Positions 8,653 through 16,727 of a stretch of DNA of 64,000 nt are shown here, in pieces (the stretch's first letter is position 1; each line of letters opens with the position of its first letter). The notes beneath the pieces were generated by a model, which saw nothing but the letters and a program-made list of their open reading frames with translations, searched no databases and had not been told where the DNA came from. Origin of the DNA: Streptomyces sp. Edi2 (GTDB lineage: Bacteria > Actinomycetota > Actinomycetes > Streptomycetales > Streptomycetaceae); contig NZ_JBEJGX010000003.1 of assembly GCF_040253635.1 (NCBI RefSeq), positions 2,232,001 through 2,296,000 of the forward strand, in the 5' to 3' direction. The position numbers were made by a program, and so were the translations under genes.

Positions 8653-8832
8653 ATGGCCAAGGACAAGAAGCAGGACCACAGTCAGCAGCAGAAGACGGCG
8701 TCCGCGGCCGAGCGCGGCCAGCAGGAAGCCCAGAAGTCGAGCCTGGAGGCACAGTCCCAGTCGCGGTCGCAGGCGCAGGGCAGCCCGGCAGATGTTGCAC
8801 GTAAGCACCAGCGGCGCTTCGGTCACAACTGA
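8653..8832 (+). CDS. 59-aa highly charged, Gln-rich small protein
   Basis: ATG at 8653 follows CTCAGGAGG at 8637-8645 with ideal spacing, which is the best evidence that it is translated. The peptide begins MAKDKKQDHSQQQKTASAAE and ends VARKHQRRFGHN; it is rich in Gln, Lys, Ser and Ala, has no hydrophobic segment and no Cys, and is probably disordered. Its own terminator-like hairpin follows at 8862-8892. I do not recognise a characterised family. Confidence 0.75.
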   Translation: MAKDKKQDHSQQQKTASAAERGQQEAQKSSLEAQSQSRSQAQGSPADVARKHQRRFGHN

Positions 8833-8861
8833 TCTCAACTGATCCACGCCGCACAGAGGTT

Positions 8862-8892
8862 GAGGGGCGCGTCCACTTCGGGCGCGCCCCTC
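8862..8892. terminator. Terminator hairpin between convergent genes
   Basis: GAGGGGCGCG (8862-8871) pairs perfectly with CGCGCCCCTC (8883-8892) across an 11-nt loop. It lies between the 59-aa gene and the convergent 3' end of dnaE and may serve both. Confidence 0.7.
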
Positions 8893-8968
8893 GGGGTAGG
8901 GCCTGTCGTCAAGGTCCCGGCTGCCCCGGGGCTCTGCCTCGCGGCGCCTGACGGTCGGCGGCCGGTGG

Positions 8969-11900
8969 TCAGCCCGCCAGGCAGGACGGGCCGAGCAGCA
9001 CCTTGAGATCGCCGAACAGCGACGGGTCGGGCGTGACCCGGTGCCGGTCCAGCCGGAGCACGGTCGTCTTGCGCGCTCCCAGCAGTTTGATCCGCACCTC
9101 CGTGGAGCCGCGGTGGCTGGTCAGCACCTCGCCCAGCTTCTCGACCATCGGCGGGGTGACCTTGACCGTCGGAATGGTGATGGTCACGGGGGCGTTGGCG
9201 CCGGCCTCCGAGAGGTCGGGGACCATCATCTCCATGGCCACCAGCCGCGGGATGTCCTCCCGCTTGTCGAGGCGGCCCTTGACGAAGACCACGGTGTCCT
9301 CGACGAGTTGGGTGGACACCAGCTGGTAGGTCGCCGGGAAGAACATGCAGTCGATGGAGCCTGCCAGGTCCTCGACGGTGGCGATCGCCCAGGCATTGCC
9401 CTGCTTGGTCATCTTGCGCTGCAGGCCGGAGATGATGCCGCCGATGGTGACGATCGAACCGTCGGAGTAGTCGCCGCCGGTCAGCTGGGCGATGGCGGCG
9501 TCCGCCTTGTCGGACAGCACGTGTTCCAGGCCGAAGAGCGGGTGGTCGGAGACGTAGAGACCGAGCATCTCGCGCTCCTGGGCGAGGAGATAGGTCTTGT
9601 CCCACTCGATGTCCGAGAACTCGACGTCCAGGCCGAAGCCGGGGCCCTCGGAAGTGCCGTCGCCGGAGTCGCCCAAGCCGCCGAAGAGGTCGAACTGCCC
9701 CTCGGCCTCCTTGCGCTTGACCTGGACGACGTTGTCGATCATCGGTTCGTAGTGCGCCGTCAGGCCCTTGCGGGTGTGGCCCATCTCGTCGAAGGCGCCG
9801 GCCTTGATCAGTGATTCGGTGGTGCGCTTGTTGCAGACGACCGCGTCGACCTTGTCGAGGTAGTCGGGGAAGGAGAGGTACTTCCCCTTCGCCTTGCGGC
9901 TGCGGATGATCGAGTCGACGACGTTCTGGCCGACGTTGCGGACCGCGGTGAGGCCGAAGAGGATCACATCGTCACCCTGGGCGGCGAAGTTGGCCTCGGA
10001 CTCGTTGACGTTCGGCGGCAGCACCTTGATGCCCATGCGCCGGCACTCGTTCAGATAGACCGCCGACTTGTCCTTGTCGTCGCGCACCGAGGTCAGCAGC
10101 GCGGACATGTACTCGGCCGGGTAGTTGGCCTTGAGGTAGGCGGTCCAGTAGGTGACCAGGCCGTACGCGGAGGAGTGCGCCTTGTTGAAGGCGTAGCCGG
10201 CGAAGGGGACCAGGACGTCCCACAGGGCCTGGATGGCCTGGTCGGAGAAGCCGTTCTTCCGCGCGCCCTCCTGGAAGAGGACGAAGTTCTTCGCCAGTTC
10301 CTCAGGCTTCTTCTTGCCCATGACGCGGCGGAGGATGTCGGCCTCGCCGAGGGAGTACCCGGCGATGATCTGGGCGGCCTTCTGCACCTGCTCCTGGTAG
10401 ACGATCAGGCCGTGGGTGAGGCCGAGGACCTCCTTGAGGGGCTCCTCCAGCTCCGGGTGGATCGGGGTGATCTCCTGGAGGCCGTTCTTGCGCAGCGCGT
10501 AGTTGGTGTGCGAGTCCATGCCCATCGGGCCCGGGCGGTACAGGGCCGAGACGGCGGAAATGTCCTCGAAGTTGTCGGGCTTCATCAGCCGCAGCAGCGA
10601 ACGCATCGGGCCGCCGTCGAACTGGAAGACGCCGAGGGTGTCACCGCGGCAGAGCATTTCGTACGTCTTGGGGTCGTCCAGCGGGACGGTGAGCATCTCC
10701 AGCTCGACGCCCTTGTTCTTCCGCACCATCTTGACGGCGTCGTCCATGATGGTGAGGTTGCGCAGGCCCAGGAAGTCCATCTTGAGCAGGCCCAGCGACT
10801 CGCACTGGGGGTAGTCCCACTGCGTGATGGTGACGTTGTCGGTGTGCCGGACCCAGACCGGGGCGTGGTCGACGATGGGCTCGCTGGACATGATCACGCC
10901 GGCCGCGTGCACACCCATCTGCCGGACCAGGCCCTCGACGCCCTTGGCGGTGTCGATGACCTTCTTCACGTCCGGTTCGTTCTCGTACATCCCCCGGATC
11001 TCACCCGCCTCGCTGTAGCGCGGGTGCTGGGGGTCGGTGATGCCGCTGAGGTCGATGCCCTTGCCGAGGACGTCGGCGGGCATGGCCTTGGTGAGGCGGT
11101 CGCCCATGGCGTACGGATAGCCCAGGACGCGCGCGGAGTCCTTGATGGCGTTCTTGGCCTTGATCTTGCCGTAGGTGCCGATCATGGCGACCTTGTCGGC
11201 GCCGTACTTTTCCGTGACATACCGGATGACTTCGACGCGCCTGCGCTCGTCGAAGTCGATGTCGACATCGGGCATGGAGACACGCTCGGGGTTGAGGAAC
11301 CGCTCGAAGATCAGCCCGTGGGTGATCGGGTCGAGGTCGGTGATGCCCATGGCGTACGCCACGATCGAACCGGCCGCGGAGCCACGTCCCGGGCCGACGG
11401 CGATGCCGTTGTTCTTGGCCCACATGATGAAGTCGGCGACCACGAGGAAGTAGCCGGGGAACCCCATCTGGATGATGATGTCCATCTCGTACTCGGCCTG
11501 CTTCTGCCGGTCCTCGGGGACACCGCCCGGGAAGCGGCGCTGCATGCCGACCCGGACCTCCTCCTGGAACCAGGTGACCTCCGTGAAGCCCTCCGGGATG
11601 TCGAACTTCGGCATCAGGTCGCGCTTCTCGAACATCCCGGAGACGTCGATCTGGTCGGCGATCAGGCGGGTGTTGGCGCAGCCCTCCTGCCAGGCGTCCG
11701 AGGAGTCGATGGCGTACATCTCGTCGGTGGACTTGAGGTAGTAGCCGGTGCCGTCGAAGCGGAAGCGGTCCGGGTCGGAGAGGTTCTTGCCGGTCTGGAT
11801 GCACAGCAGCGCGTCGTGCGCGGTGGACTCGTGGGCGTAGGTGTAGTGCGAGTCGTTGGTGACCAGCGGCGGGATGCCGAGCTCTTTGCCGATCTTCAGC

Positions 11901-12526
11901 AGGTCGTCGCGGACCCGGCGCTCGATCTCGATGCCGTGGTCCATCAGCTCCAGGAAATACCGGTCCTTGCCGAAGATGTCCTGATACTCGCCCGCGGCCT
12001 TGCGCGCCTCGTCGTACTGGCCCAGGCGCAGCCGGGTCTGCAGCTCACCGGAGGGGCAGCCGGTGGAGGCGATCAGGCCCTCGGACCACTGGGCGATGGT
12101 CTCCTTGTCCATCCGCGGCCACTTCTGCAGCCAGCCCTCGGCGTACGCGTCCGAGGACAGCCGGAAGAGGTTGTGCAGACCGGTCTTGTTCGCCGCCCAG
12201 ATCGTCTTGTGGGTGTAACCACCGGAACCGGAGACGTCGTCGCGCTTCTGGTGCGGCTGGCCCCACTGGACCTTGCGCTTGAGCCGCCGCGACTCCGGTG
12301 CCACATACGCCTCGATGCCGATGATCGGCGTCACCCCGGCCTTCTGCGCCGAGTGGAAGAAGTCGTACGCGCCGTGGAGGTTGCCGTGGTCGGACATGGC
12401 GATATGCGTCATGTCCATCTCGTTGCACGCCTTGAACATGTCCGACAGCCGCGCCGCACCGTCCAGCAGTGAGTACTGGGTGTGGACATGCAGGTGCGTG
12501 AAGGGGGGCCTGGACGAGGCTGCCAC
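8969..12526 (-). CDS. dnaE: DNA polymerase III alpha subunit (replicative, DnaE1 type)
   Basis: 1185 aa, normal for actinobacterial DnaE1. The GTG at 12524-12526 has GGAGGT 8 nt upstream; the frame extends to 12655 but this is the only supported start. The PHP domain opens with HLHVHTQYSLLDG (His 11, 13, 15), followed by the polymerase core with PDVDIDFDE at about 419-427, which supplies catalytic Asp residues, then the helix-hairpin-helix and OB-fold regions towards the C-terminus (SIVTIGGIISGLQRK). It replicates the chromosome as part of the Pol III holoenzyme. Upstream at 12633-12655 is a PafBC-type promoter motif, so damage-responsive expression is possible. Confidence 0.97.
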   Translation of the reverse strand: MAASSRPPFTHLHVHTQYSLLDGAARLSDMFKACNEMDMTHIAMSDHGNLHGAYDFFHSAQKAGVTPIIGIEAYVAPESRRLKRKVQWGQPHQKRDDVSGSGGYTHKTIWAANKTGLHNLFRLSSDAYAEGWLQKWPRMDKETIAQWSEGLIASTGCPSGELQTRLRLGQYDEARKAAGEYQDIFGKDRYFLELMDHGIEIERRVRDDLLKIGKELGIPPLVTNDSHYTYAHESTAHDALLCIQTGKNLSDPDRFRFDGTGYYLKSTDEMYAIDSSDAWQEGCANTRLIADQIDVSGMFEKRDLMPKFDIPEGFTEVTWFQEEVRVGMQRRFPGGVPEDRQKQAEYEMDIIIQMGFPGYFLVVADFIMWAKNNGIAVGPGRGSAAGSIVAYAMGITDLDPITHGLIFERFLNPERVSMPDVDIDFDERRRVEVIRYVTEKYGADKVAMIGTYGKIKAKNAIKDSARVLGYPYAMGDRLTKAMPADVLGKGIDLSGITDPQHPRYSEAGEIRGMYENEPDVKKVIDTAKGVEGLVRQMGVHAAGVIMSSEPIVDHAPVWVRHTDNVTITQWDYPQCESLGLLKMDFLGLRNLTIMDDAVKMVRKNKGVELEMLTVPLDDPKTYEMLCRGDTLGVFQFDGGPMRSLLRLMKPDNFEDISAVSALYRPGPMGMDSHTNYALRKNGLQEITPIHPELEEPLKEVLGLTHGLIVYQEQVQKAAQIIAGYSLGEADILRRVMGKKKPEELAKNFVLFQEGARKNGFSDQAIQALWDVLVPFAGYAFNKAHSSAYGLVTYWTAYLKANYPAEYMSALLTSVRDDKDKSAVYLNECRRMGIKVLPPNVNESEANFAAQGDDVILFGLTAVRNVGQNVVDSIIRSRKAKGKYLSFPDYLDKVDAVVCNKRTTESLIKAGAFDEMGHTRKGLTAHYEPMIDNVVQVKRKEAEGQFDLFGGLGDSGDGTSEGPGFGLDVEFSDIEWDKTYLLAQEREMLGLYVSDHPLFGLEHVLSDKADAAIAQLTGGDYSDGSIVTIGGIISGLQRKMTKQGNAWAIATVEDLAGSIDCMFFPATYQLVSTQLVEDTVVFVKGRLDKREDIPRLVAMEMMVPDLSEAGANAPVTITIPTVKVTPPMVEKLGEVLTSHRGSTEVRIKLLGARKTTVLRLDRHRVTPDPSLFGDLKVLLGPSCLAG

Positions 12527-12632
12527 GGCGGGGGACCTCCAAAAGTACGGAACGGCGCGAAGCGCCTCGGCGGGGGGACGGTGGCCGGACGACCGGTGCA
12601 CGGTCGGCGGCGGATGGGTGAGACGGTCTCGA

Positions 12633-12655
12633 AGTCTACGACTCCCCACTGACAA
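12633..12655 (-). promoter_or_regulatory. PafBC/RecA-independent DNA-damage type promoter for dnaE
   Basis: On the minus strand TTGTCAGTG (12647-12655) is followed by exactly 8 bases and TAGACT (12633-12638). This is a full match to TTGTCRGTG-N8-TANNNT, the actinobacterial LexA-independent damage promoter bound by PafBC. Expected transcription start is near 12626, giving a leader of about 100 nt. Confidence 0.65.
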
Positions 12656-12673
12656 TCGGCGGGCACCGACGAG

Positions 12674-12679
12674 TAGCCT
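12674..12679 (+). promoter_or_regulatory. Candidate -10 box for the DUF2252 gene
   Basis: TAGCCT lies 18 bp after TGACAA (12650-12655; CTGACA if shifted by one) in the divergent region with dnaE, so the two promoters overlap back to back. A second TTGTCAGTG at 12686-12694 points in the plus direction but has no -10 at the right distance. Confidence 0.4.
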
Positions 12680-12760
12680 CGCGCGTTGTCAGTGGCAGAT
12701 CCGCGACGGACTCCGCCACGGCTCTCCGTACCCCTTCCGCACCTCAGGAGGCACCCAGCG

Positions 12761-14119
12761 ATGCCGTCCCAGCACGCCCCGGCGCAGGACGCCGAGCAGC
12801 GCGGCGAGGAAATCCTCGCCGTCTTCGACACCGCCTTCGGGGAACTGCTCGCCGCCGACCCCGCAGCCTTCCGTGTGAAATTCCGGAAGATGGCCGCCTC
12901 CGCCTTCGCCTTCTACCGGGGCACGGCCTGTCTGTTCTACCGCGACCTGGAGGCCGCGCAGGACGACGGCGGCAAGGACGGCGGCCCGTATCTGGACGAG
13001 CAGACCGGCCGGGTGTGGATCCACGGCGATCTGCACGCCGAGAACTTCGGCACGTACATGGACTCCACGGGCCGGCTGATCTTCAACGTCAACGACTTCG
13101 ACGAGGCGTATGTCGGGCCGTTCACCTGGGACCTCAAGCGGTTCGCCGCCTCGGTCGCGCTGATCGGTTACGCCAAGGCGCTCAGCGACAAGCAGATCAC
13201 CGACCTGGTGCGCACCTACGCCGCCGCCTACCGGGAGCGCATCCACGCGCTGGCCTCGGGGACGAAGAGCTCCGACCGGGACGAGCTGCCGCCCTTCACC
13301 CTGGACACCGCCGAGGGACCGCTGCTGGGCGCGCTGCGCATGGCCCGCTCGCTGACCCGGTTCGGACTGCTGGACTCGATGACGGAGATCCGCGACTTCG
13401 AGCGCCGCTTCGCCGCGGGCGGCGGCAGCGTCGAACTGGACGCGGCGACCCGTTACAAGGTCCTCGCCGCCTTCGACGGCTATCTGGAGACGCTGCCGGA
13501 GTCGAGCCTGGACCGCCCGGACTCCTACCGCGTCAAGGACGTGGTGGGCCGCCGCGGCATCGGCATCGGCTCGGCCGGCCTGCCGTCGTACAACATCCTG
13601 CTCGAGGGCAACAGCGACGCCCTGGAGAACGATGTGGTGATCTACATGAAGCAGGCGCAGACCCCGGCCGTCTCCCGGCACATCACCGACCCCGCGGTCC
13701 GCGGCTACTTCCAGCACGAGGGCCACCGCACGGTGATCTCGCAGCGCGCCCTGCAGGATCACGCCGACCCGTGGCTGGGCTGGACCGAACTGGACGGCGC
13801 GGGCCAGCTGGTCGCCGAGATCTCGCCGTACGCGGTCGACCTGGACTGGTCGGACATCGACGACCCGGAGGAGATCGCAGCGGTGGTGGCCGACCTGGGC
13901 CGGGCCACCGCCACCATGCACGCCGCCGCGGACGACGAGAGCGGGCACTCCCTGGTGCCGTTCTCGACGGAGCGGGCCATCGACGCGGCCATCGCCGCCG
14001 ATGAGGACGGCTTCGCGTCGCTGCTGGTCGACTTCGCGCACTCCTACGGCGCCCGCGCCCGCCGCGACCACCAGATCTTCGTGGACCTCTTCCGCAACGG
14101 GCGGATCCCGGGCCTGTAA
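12761..14119 (+). CDS. DUF2252 family protein (kinase-like fold motifs)
   Basis: 452 aa from the ATG at 12761, which follows CTCAGGAGG. HGDLHAENF at residues 88-96 and NDFDEA at 111-116 resemble the catalytic loop and Mg-binding motif of aminoglycoside-phosphotransferase-like kinases, a feature of the DUF2252 family. Substrate and reaction are unknown. It is divergent from dnaE and followed after about 120 bp by the duplicated membrane-protein/thioredoxin modules. Confidence 0.85.
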   Translation: MPSQHAPAQDAEQRGEEILAVFDTAFGELLAADPAAFRVKFRKMAASAFAFYRGTACLFYRDLEAAQDDGGKDGGPYLDEQTGRVWIHGDLHAENFGTYMDSTGRLIFNVNDFDEAYVGPFTWDLKRFAASVALIGYAKALSDKQITDLVRTYAAAYRERIHALASGTKSSDRDELPPFTLDTAEGPLLGALRMARSLTRFGLLDSMTEIRDFERRFAAGGGSVELDAATRYKVLAAFDGYLETLPESSLDRPDSYRVKDVVGRRGIGIGSAGLPSYNILLEGNSDALENDVVIYMKQAQTPAVSRHITDPAVRGYFQHEGHRTVISQRALQDHADPWLGWTELDGAGQLVAEISPYAVDLDWSDIDDPEEIAAVVADLGRATATMHAAADDESGHSLVPFSTERAIDAAIAADEDGFASLLVDFAHSYGARARRDHQIFVDLFRNGRIPGL

Positions 14120-14225
14120 GGGGGAGCGTGCCGGGAGGCCGGGGGCCGGCGCATGCCGTACGCACCGTATGCACCGGTGCGTACGGGACCGGTCCCCCTT
14201 AGCCGCCGCTTAGCCCGGCCCATGG

Positions 14226-14231
14226 CACACT
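14226..14231 (+). promoter_or_regulatory. -10 box, leaderless start of membrane protein A1
   Basis: CACACT ends 8 nt before the ATG at 14240. The paralogue at 15968 has CAGACT in the equivalent place, preceded by the same ATGGCA context. This supports 14240 rather than the in-frame ATG at 14222. Confidence 0.55.
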
Positions 14232-14239
14232 CGGCTGCA

Positions 14240-14893
14240 ATGGACATCTCGGTGGCACACCTGCGGGCACTGCGCGCAGCGCTCTTCACGGCGCTGTGCG
14301 TGACGCTGTCCGCGGGGTCACACGTCCTGCTGTCCCGTATGCCGCTGCCGCTGAGCCTCGTCGCCGCGCTCAGTGCCGCCGTGTTCGCCCTCGCCTATGC
14401 GCTGGCCGGCCGGGAGCGCGGCTTCGGGCGGATCGCTTCGCTGCTGGTCCCCCTGGAGCTGGCCGCCGATCTGGCCTTCAGCCTGGGGCAGCACACCTGT
14501 TACGGAGAGGCCGGCGGCCCCGTCACCGGCCCGCTGCACTCGCTGGATCTGCTGTGCGGTGGCGACCCCCTCGGCGCACCGCTGGCGCGGCTGTCCCCTG
14601 AAGGCTCCGCGCCCGTGGTCACCTGGCTCGTCCTGCTCGCGGCGCATGTGTGCACCGGGCTGCTGGCGGCGGGTTGGCTGCGCCGCGGCGAGCGAGCGCT
14701 GCACCAGCTGCTGGGCGCGGTGGCGGGCTTCGCCTTCCGCCCGCTGCTGATCGCCGTCGCGGTCATCGTCTCCGGTGCCGCACCGCGCCGCCCGGTGCCC
14801 GCCCCCGTACGGCCCGGGCACCCCGCCCGCGCCGTTCCCCTGCTCGTGCACTGCGTCGTGCGCCGTGGACCGCCCTGCGCACTGGCCGCGTAG
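14240..14893 (+). CDS. Five-TM membrane protein with conserved extracytoplasmic cysteines (module copy 1)
   Basis: 217 aa. Hydrophobic segments at about 9-31, 38-56, 64-83, 128-147 and 157-178. Between segments 3 and 4, predicted outside if the N-terminus is inside, lies HTCYGEAGGPVTGPLHS with C87 and then C106. These, C20 in segment 1 and C205 in the C-terminal LLVHCVVRRGPP are conserved in the paralogue at 15968-16681. The next gene is an anchored DsbA-like thioredoxin, and the same two-gene arrangement repeats immediately downstream. I do not recognise the family; a role as redox partner of the thioredoxin, by analogy with DsbB or VKOR, is inference. It has no CxxC of its own. Confidence 0.8.
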   Translation: MDISVAHLRALRAALFTALCVTLSAGSHVLLSRMPLPLSLVAALSAAVFALAYALAGRERGFGRIASLLVPLELAADLAFSLGQHTCYGEAGGPVTGPLHSLDLLCGGDPLGAPLARLSPEGSAPVVTWLVLLAAHVCTGLLAAGWLRRGERALHQLLGAVAGFAFRPLLIAVAVIVSGAAPRRPVPAPVRPGHPARAVPLLVHCVVRRGPPCALAA

Positions 14894-14993
14894 GCCTTCG
14901 GCCGCGCGGGCCGACGTGCGCCCGCGCCGGGTGCGTACGCCTTCGACCGCACGTATCTCCCGTCTCACGGATCTTCACAGAGCAGGAACAGTC

Positions 14994-15845
14994 ATGAGCA
15001 ACCGCAACAACCAGACCAACAAGCAGGCAGCCCGCGAACGGCTGCGCGCCGAGCGTGAGCGGCAGGCGAAGAAGGACAAGATCCGCCGGCAGCTGATCGT
15101 CGGCGGTGCGATCGTCGGCGTCCTGGCGATCGCCGGCGGTATCGGGGTGGCGGTCTCCTCCATGGACGGCGGCAGCAGCTCCGCCGCCGCCGGGGACAGC
15201 ACCGACTGGGCGAAGGCCGCGAAGGCCCCGCTGGTCAAGCCCCAGAACGCCGGCGGCAAGGACGGCACCACGGTCGTCGTCGGCAAGAAGGACGCCAAGA
15301 ACACCCTGGACCTCTTCGAGGACCCGCGCTGCCCCGGCTGCGCGGGCTTCGAGCAGGCCGCCGGGTCCACCGTCGAGAAGGACATCAAGGACGGCAAGTA
15401 CAAGGCGTCCTACCACCTGGGCACGTTCCTCGACGCCAACCTCAAGGGCACCGGCTCCAAGAACGCGCTGAGCGCCCTGGGCGCCGCCCTCGACGTCAGC
15501 CCGGACGCCTTCCTGAAGTACAAGTACGCGCTGTACTCGAAGGAGTTCCACCCGGACGAGACCGGCCCGGACAAGTTCGCCGACGACAGCTACCTGATCA
15601 AGGTTGCCGACACCATCCCGGCGCTCAAGGGCAACGAGGCCTTCCGGAAGGCCGTCAAGTCGGGCACCTACGACCGGTGGGCACTGAAGATGTCCGACGC
15701 CTTCAGCGCGGTCAAGGACGTCACCAGCACCCCGACGATCAAGCTCAATGACACCGTGCTGGGCACGGACAGCCCGCAGGGCAAGGTGGCACCGTCCAGC
15801 GTGGCCGCCTTCAACTCCATGGTGGACAAGGCACTGAAGAAGTGA
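14994..15845 (+). CDS. Membrane-anchored DsbA-like thioredoxin-fold protein (module copy 1)
   Basis: 283 aa. A short basic cytoplasmic leader (MSNRNNQTNKQAARERLRAE) precedes one transmembrane anchor at about 34-55, so the C-terminal domain faces outside. The active site CPGC is at 113-116 (FEDPRCPGCAGFE). The conserved cis-proline lies in SAVKDVTSTPTIKLND near residue 245. The helical insert GSKNALSALGAALDVSPDAFLKY is typical of DsbA-like proteins. It probably catalyses thiol-disulfide exchange in secreted or envelope proteins. It lies 100 bp after the five-TM gene and is paralogous to 16728-17666, whose first six residues are identical (MSNRNN). Confidence 0.9.
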   Translation: MSNRNNQTNKQAARERLRAERERQAKKDKIRRQLIVGGAIVGVLAIAGGIGVAVSSMDGGSSSAAAGDSTDWAKAAKAPLVKPQNAGGKDGTTVVVGKKDAKNTLDLFEDPRCPGCAGFEQAAGSTVEKDIKDGKYKASYHLGTFLDANLKGTGSKNALSALGAALDVSPDAFLKYKYALYSKEFHPDETGPDKFADDSYLIKVADTIPALKGNEAFRKAVKSGTYDRWALKMSDAFSAVKDVTSTPTIKLNDTVLGTDSPQGKVAPSSVAAFNSMVDKALKK

Positions 15846-15850
15846 CGCGG

Positions 15851-15875
15851 GCGGCCCGGCCGGTGACCGGGCCGC
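15851..15875 (+). terminator. Terminator-like hairpin between the two modules
   Basis: GCGGCCCGG (15851-15859) pairs perfectly with CCGGGCCGC (15867-15875) over a 7-nt loop, 6 nt after the stop of the first thioredoxin gene. There is no T-run, as usual in Streptomyces. Confidence 0.65.
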
Positions 15876-15955
15876 GTGCCGTACCCCGCGGCCGGCGTGC
15901 TCCGTGCACGCCGGCCGATGCCAAATCTTGACCCGGGCCCGTGCCGTGCACATGG

Positions 15956-15961
15956 CAGACT
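15956..15961 (+). promoter_or_regulatory. -10 box, leaderless start of membrane protein A2
   Basis: CAGACT ends 6 nt before the ATG at 15968. A TTGACC at 15928-15933 lies 22 bp upstream, a longer spacer than usual, so its role as the -35 is doubtful. Confidence 0.5.
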
Positions 15962-15967
15962 CCCGTC

Positions 15968-16681
15968 ATGCAGGCGACGGGAATACGCCCCGGGGCCCGG
16001 CCGGCGGCCGCGCCGGGAGTTCAGCTCAGGGCGCTGCGGGCGGCACTGTTCACCGCGCTGTGCACCGCCCTCTCCACGGCCTCCCATGTGCTGCTCTCGC
16101 ACCACCCGTTACCGCCCGCTCCAGTCGTCGCGATCTGCGCCGGGATCTTCGCCGCCGCCTATGCGCTGACCGGCCGGGAGCGCGGATTCGGCGCCGTCGC
16201 CGCGCTCCTGGTGCCGCTGGAACTGGCCGCCGACACCGTCTTCACCGCCGGGCAGCACACCTGTTACGGACCGGCCGGCGGCCCGGTCACCGGCCCGCTG
16301 CACTCGGTCGGCGTCGAACTGCTGTGCCGGGGCGGCACATGGGGCACACCGCTGGCCCGGGCGGCCGCCCATCCGGGCGCGCCGCTGCCGCCGGCCGTCC
16401 CCGCGGCGGCCCCCTGGCTGCTGCTCGCCGCCCATGTCGCGGTCGGCCTGCTCGCCGCGGCCTGGCTGCACCGCGGAGATGCCGCCCTGGACGCCCTGCT
16501 GCGCGCCGCCGCGGCCGGTGCCTTCCGCCCCCTGCGCACCGCGGTCGCGGTGCGCACCACGGCCCCCGCCCCGCCCCGCCGGCTGATCCGGCCGCTGCAT
16601 CCACTGCCGCCGGCCCGCCCGCTCCCCCTCCTCGTGCACTGCGTACGGCGCCGCGGCCCGCCCCGCCCGGCCGGCGCCTGA
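15968..16681 (+). CDS. Five-TM membrane protein with conserved extracytoplasmic cysteines (module copy 2)
   Basis: 237 aa, paralogue of 14240-14893. HTCYGPAGGPVTGPLHS at 97-113 contains C99, and C120 follows in VELLCRGG; these align with C87 and C106 of copy 1. C32 in the first hydrophobic segment and C225 in the C-terminal LLVHCVRRRGPP are also conserved. Copy 2 carries a longer N-terminus (MQATGIRPGARPAAAPG) and a Pro/Ala insert around 135-148. It lacks the Cys of copy 1 in segment 4 (HVAVG in place of HVCTG). It lies 46 bp upstream of the second DsbA-like gene, probably one operon. Confidence 0.8.
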   Translation: MQATGIRPGARPAAAPGVQLRALRAALFTALCTALSTASHVLLSHHPLPPAPVVAICAGIFAAAYALTGRERGFGAVAALLVPLELAADTVFTAGQHTCYGPAGGPVTGPLHSVGVELLCRGGTWGTPLARAAAHPGAPLPPAVPAAAPWLLLAAHVAVGLLAAAWLHRGDAALDALLRAAAAGAFRPLRTAVAVRTTAPAPPRRLIRPLHPLPPARPLPLLVHCVRRRGPPRPAGA

Positions 16682-16727
16682 CCAGCACACGGAAACCGGC
16701 ACGACCCTCGAGGGGACCACACCACCC

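Noticed and set aside
10175..12472. 765-codon plus-strand frame opposite dnaE
   Set aside because: Antisense shadow of dnaE: Val/Asp/Leu-rich, no recognisable domain.
12686..12694. A further TTGTCAGTG on the plus strand as PafBC promoter for the DUF2252 gene
   Set aside because: The hexamer after 8 bases is GCGACG, not TANNNT, so it does not form a promoter. The TAGCCT at 12674 is a better candidate.
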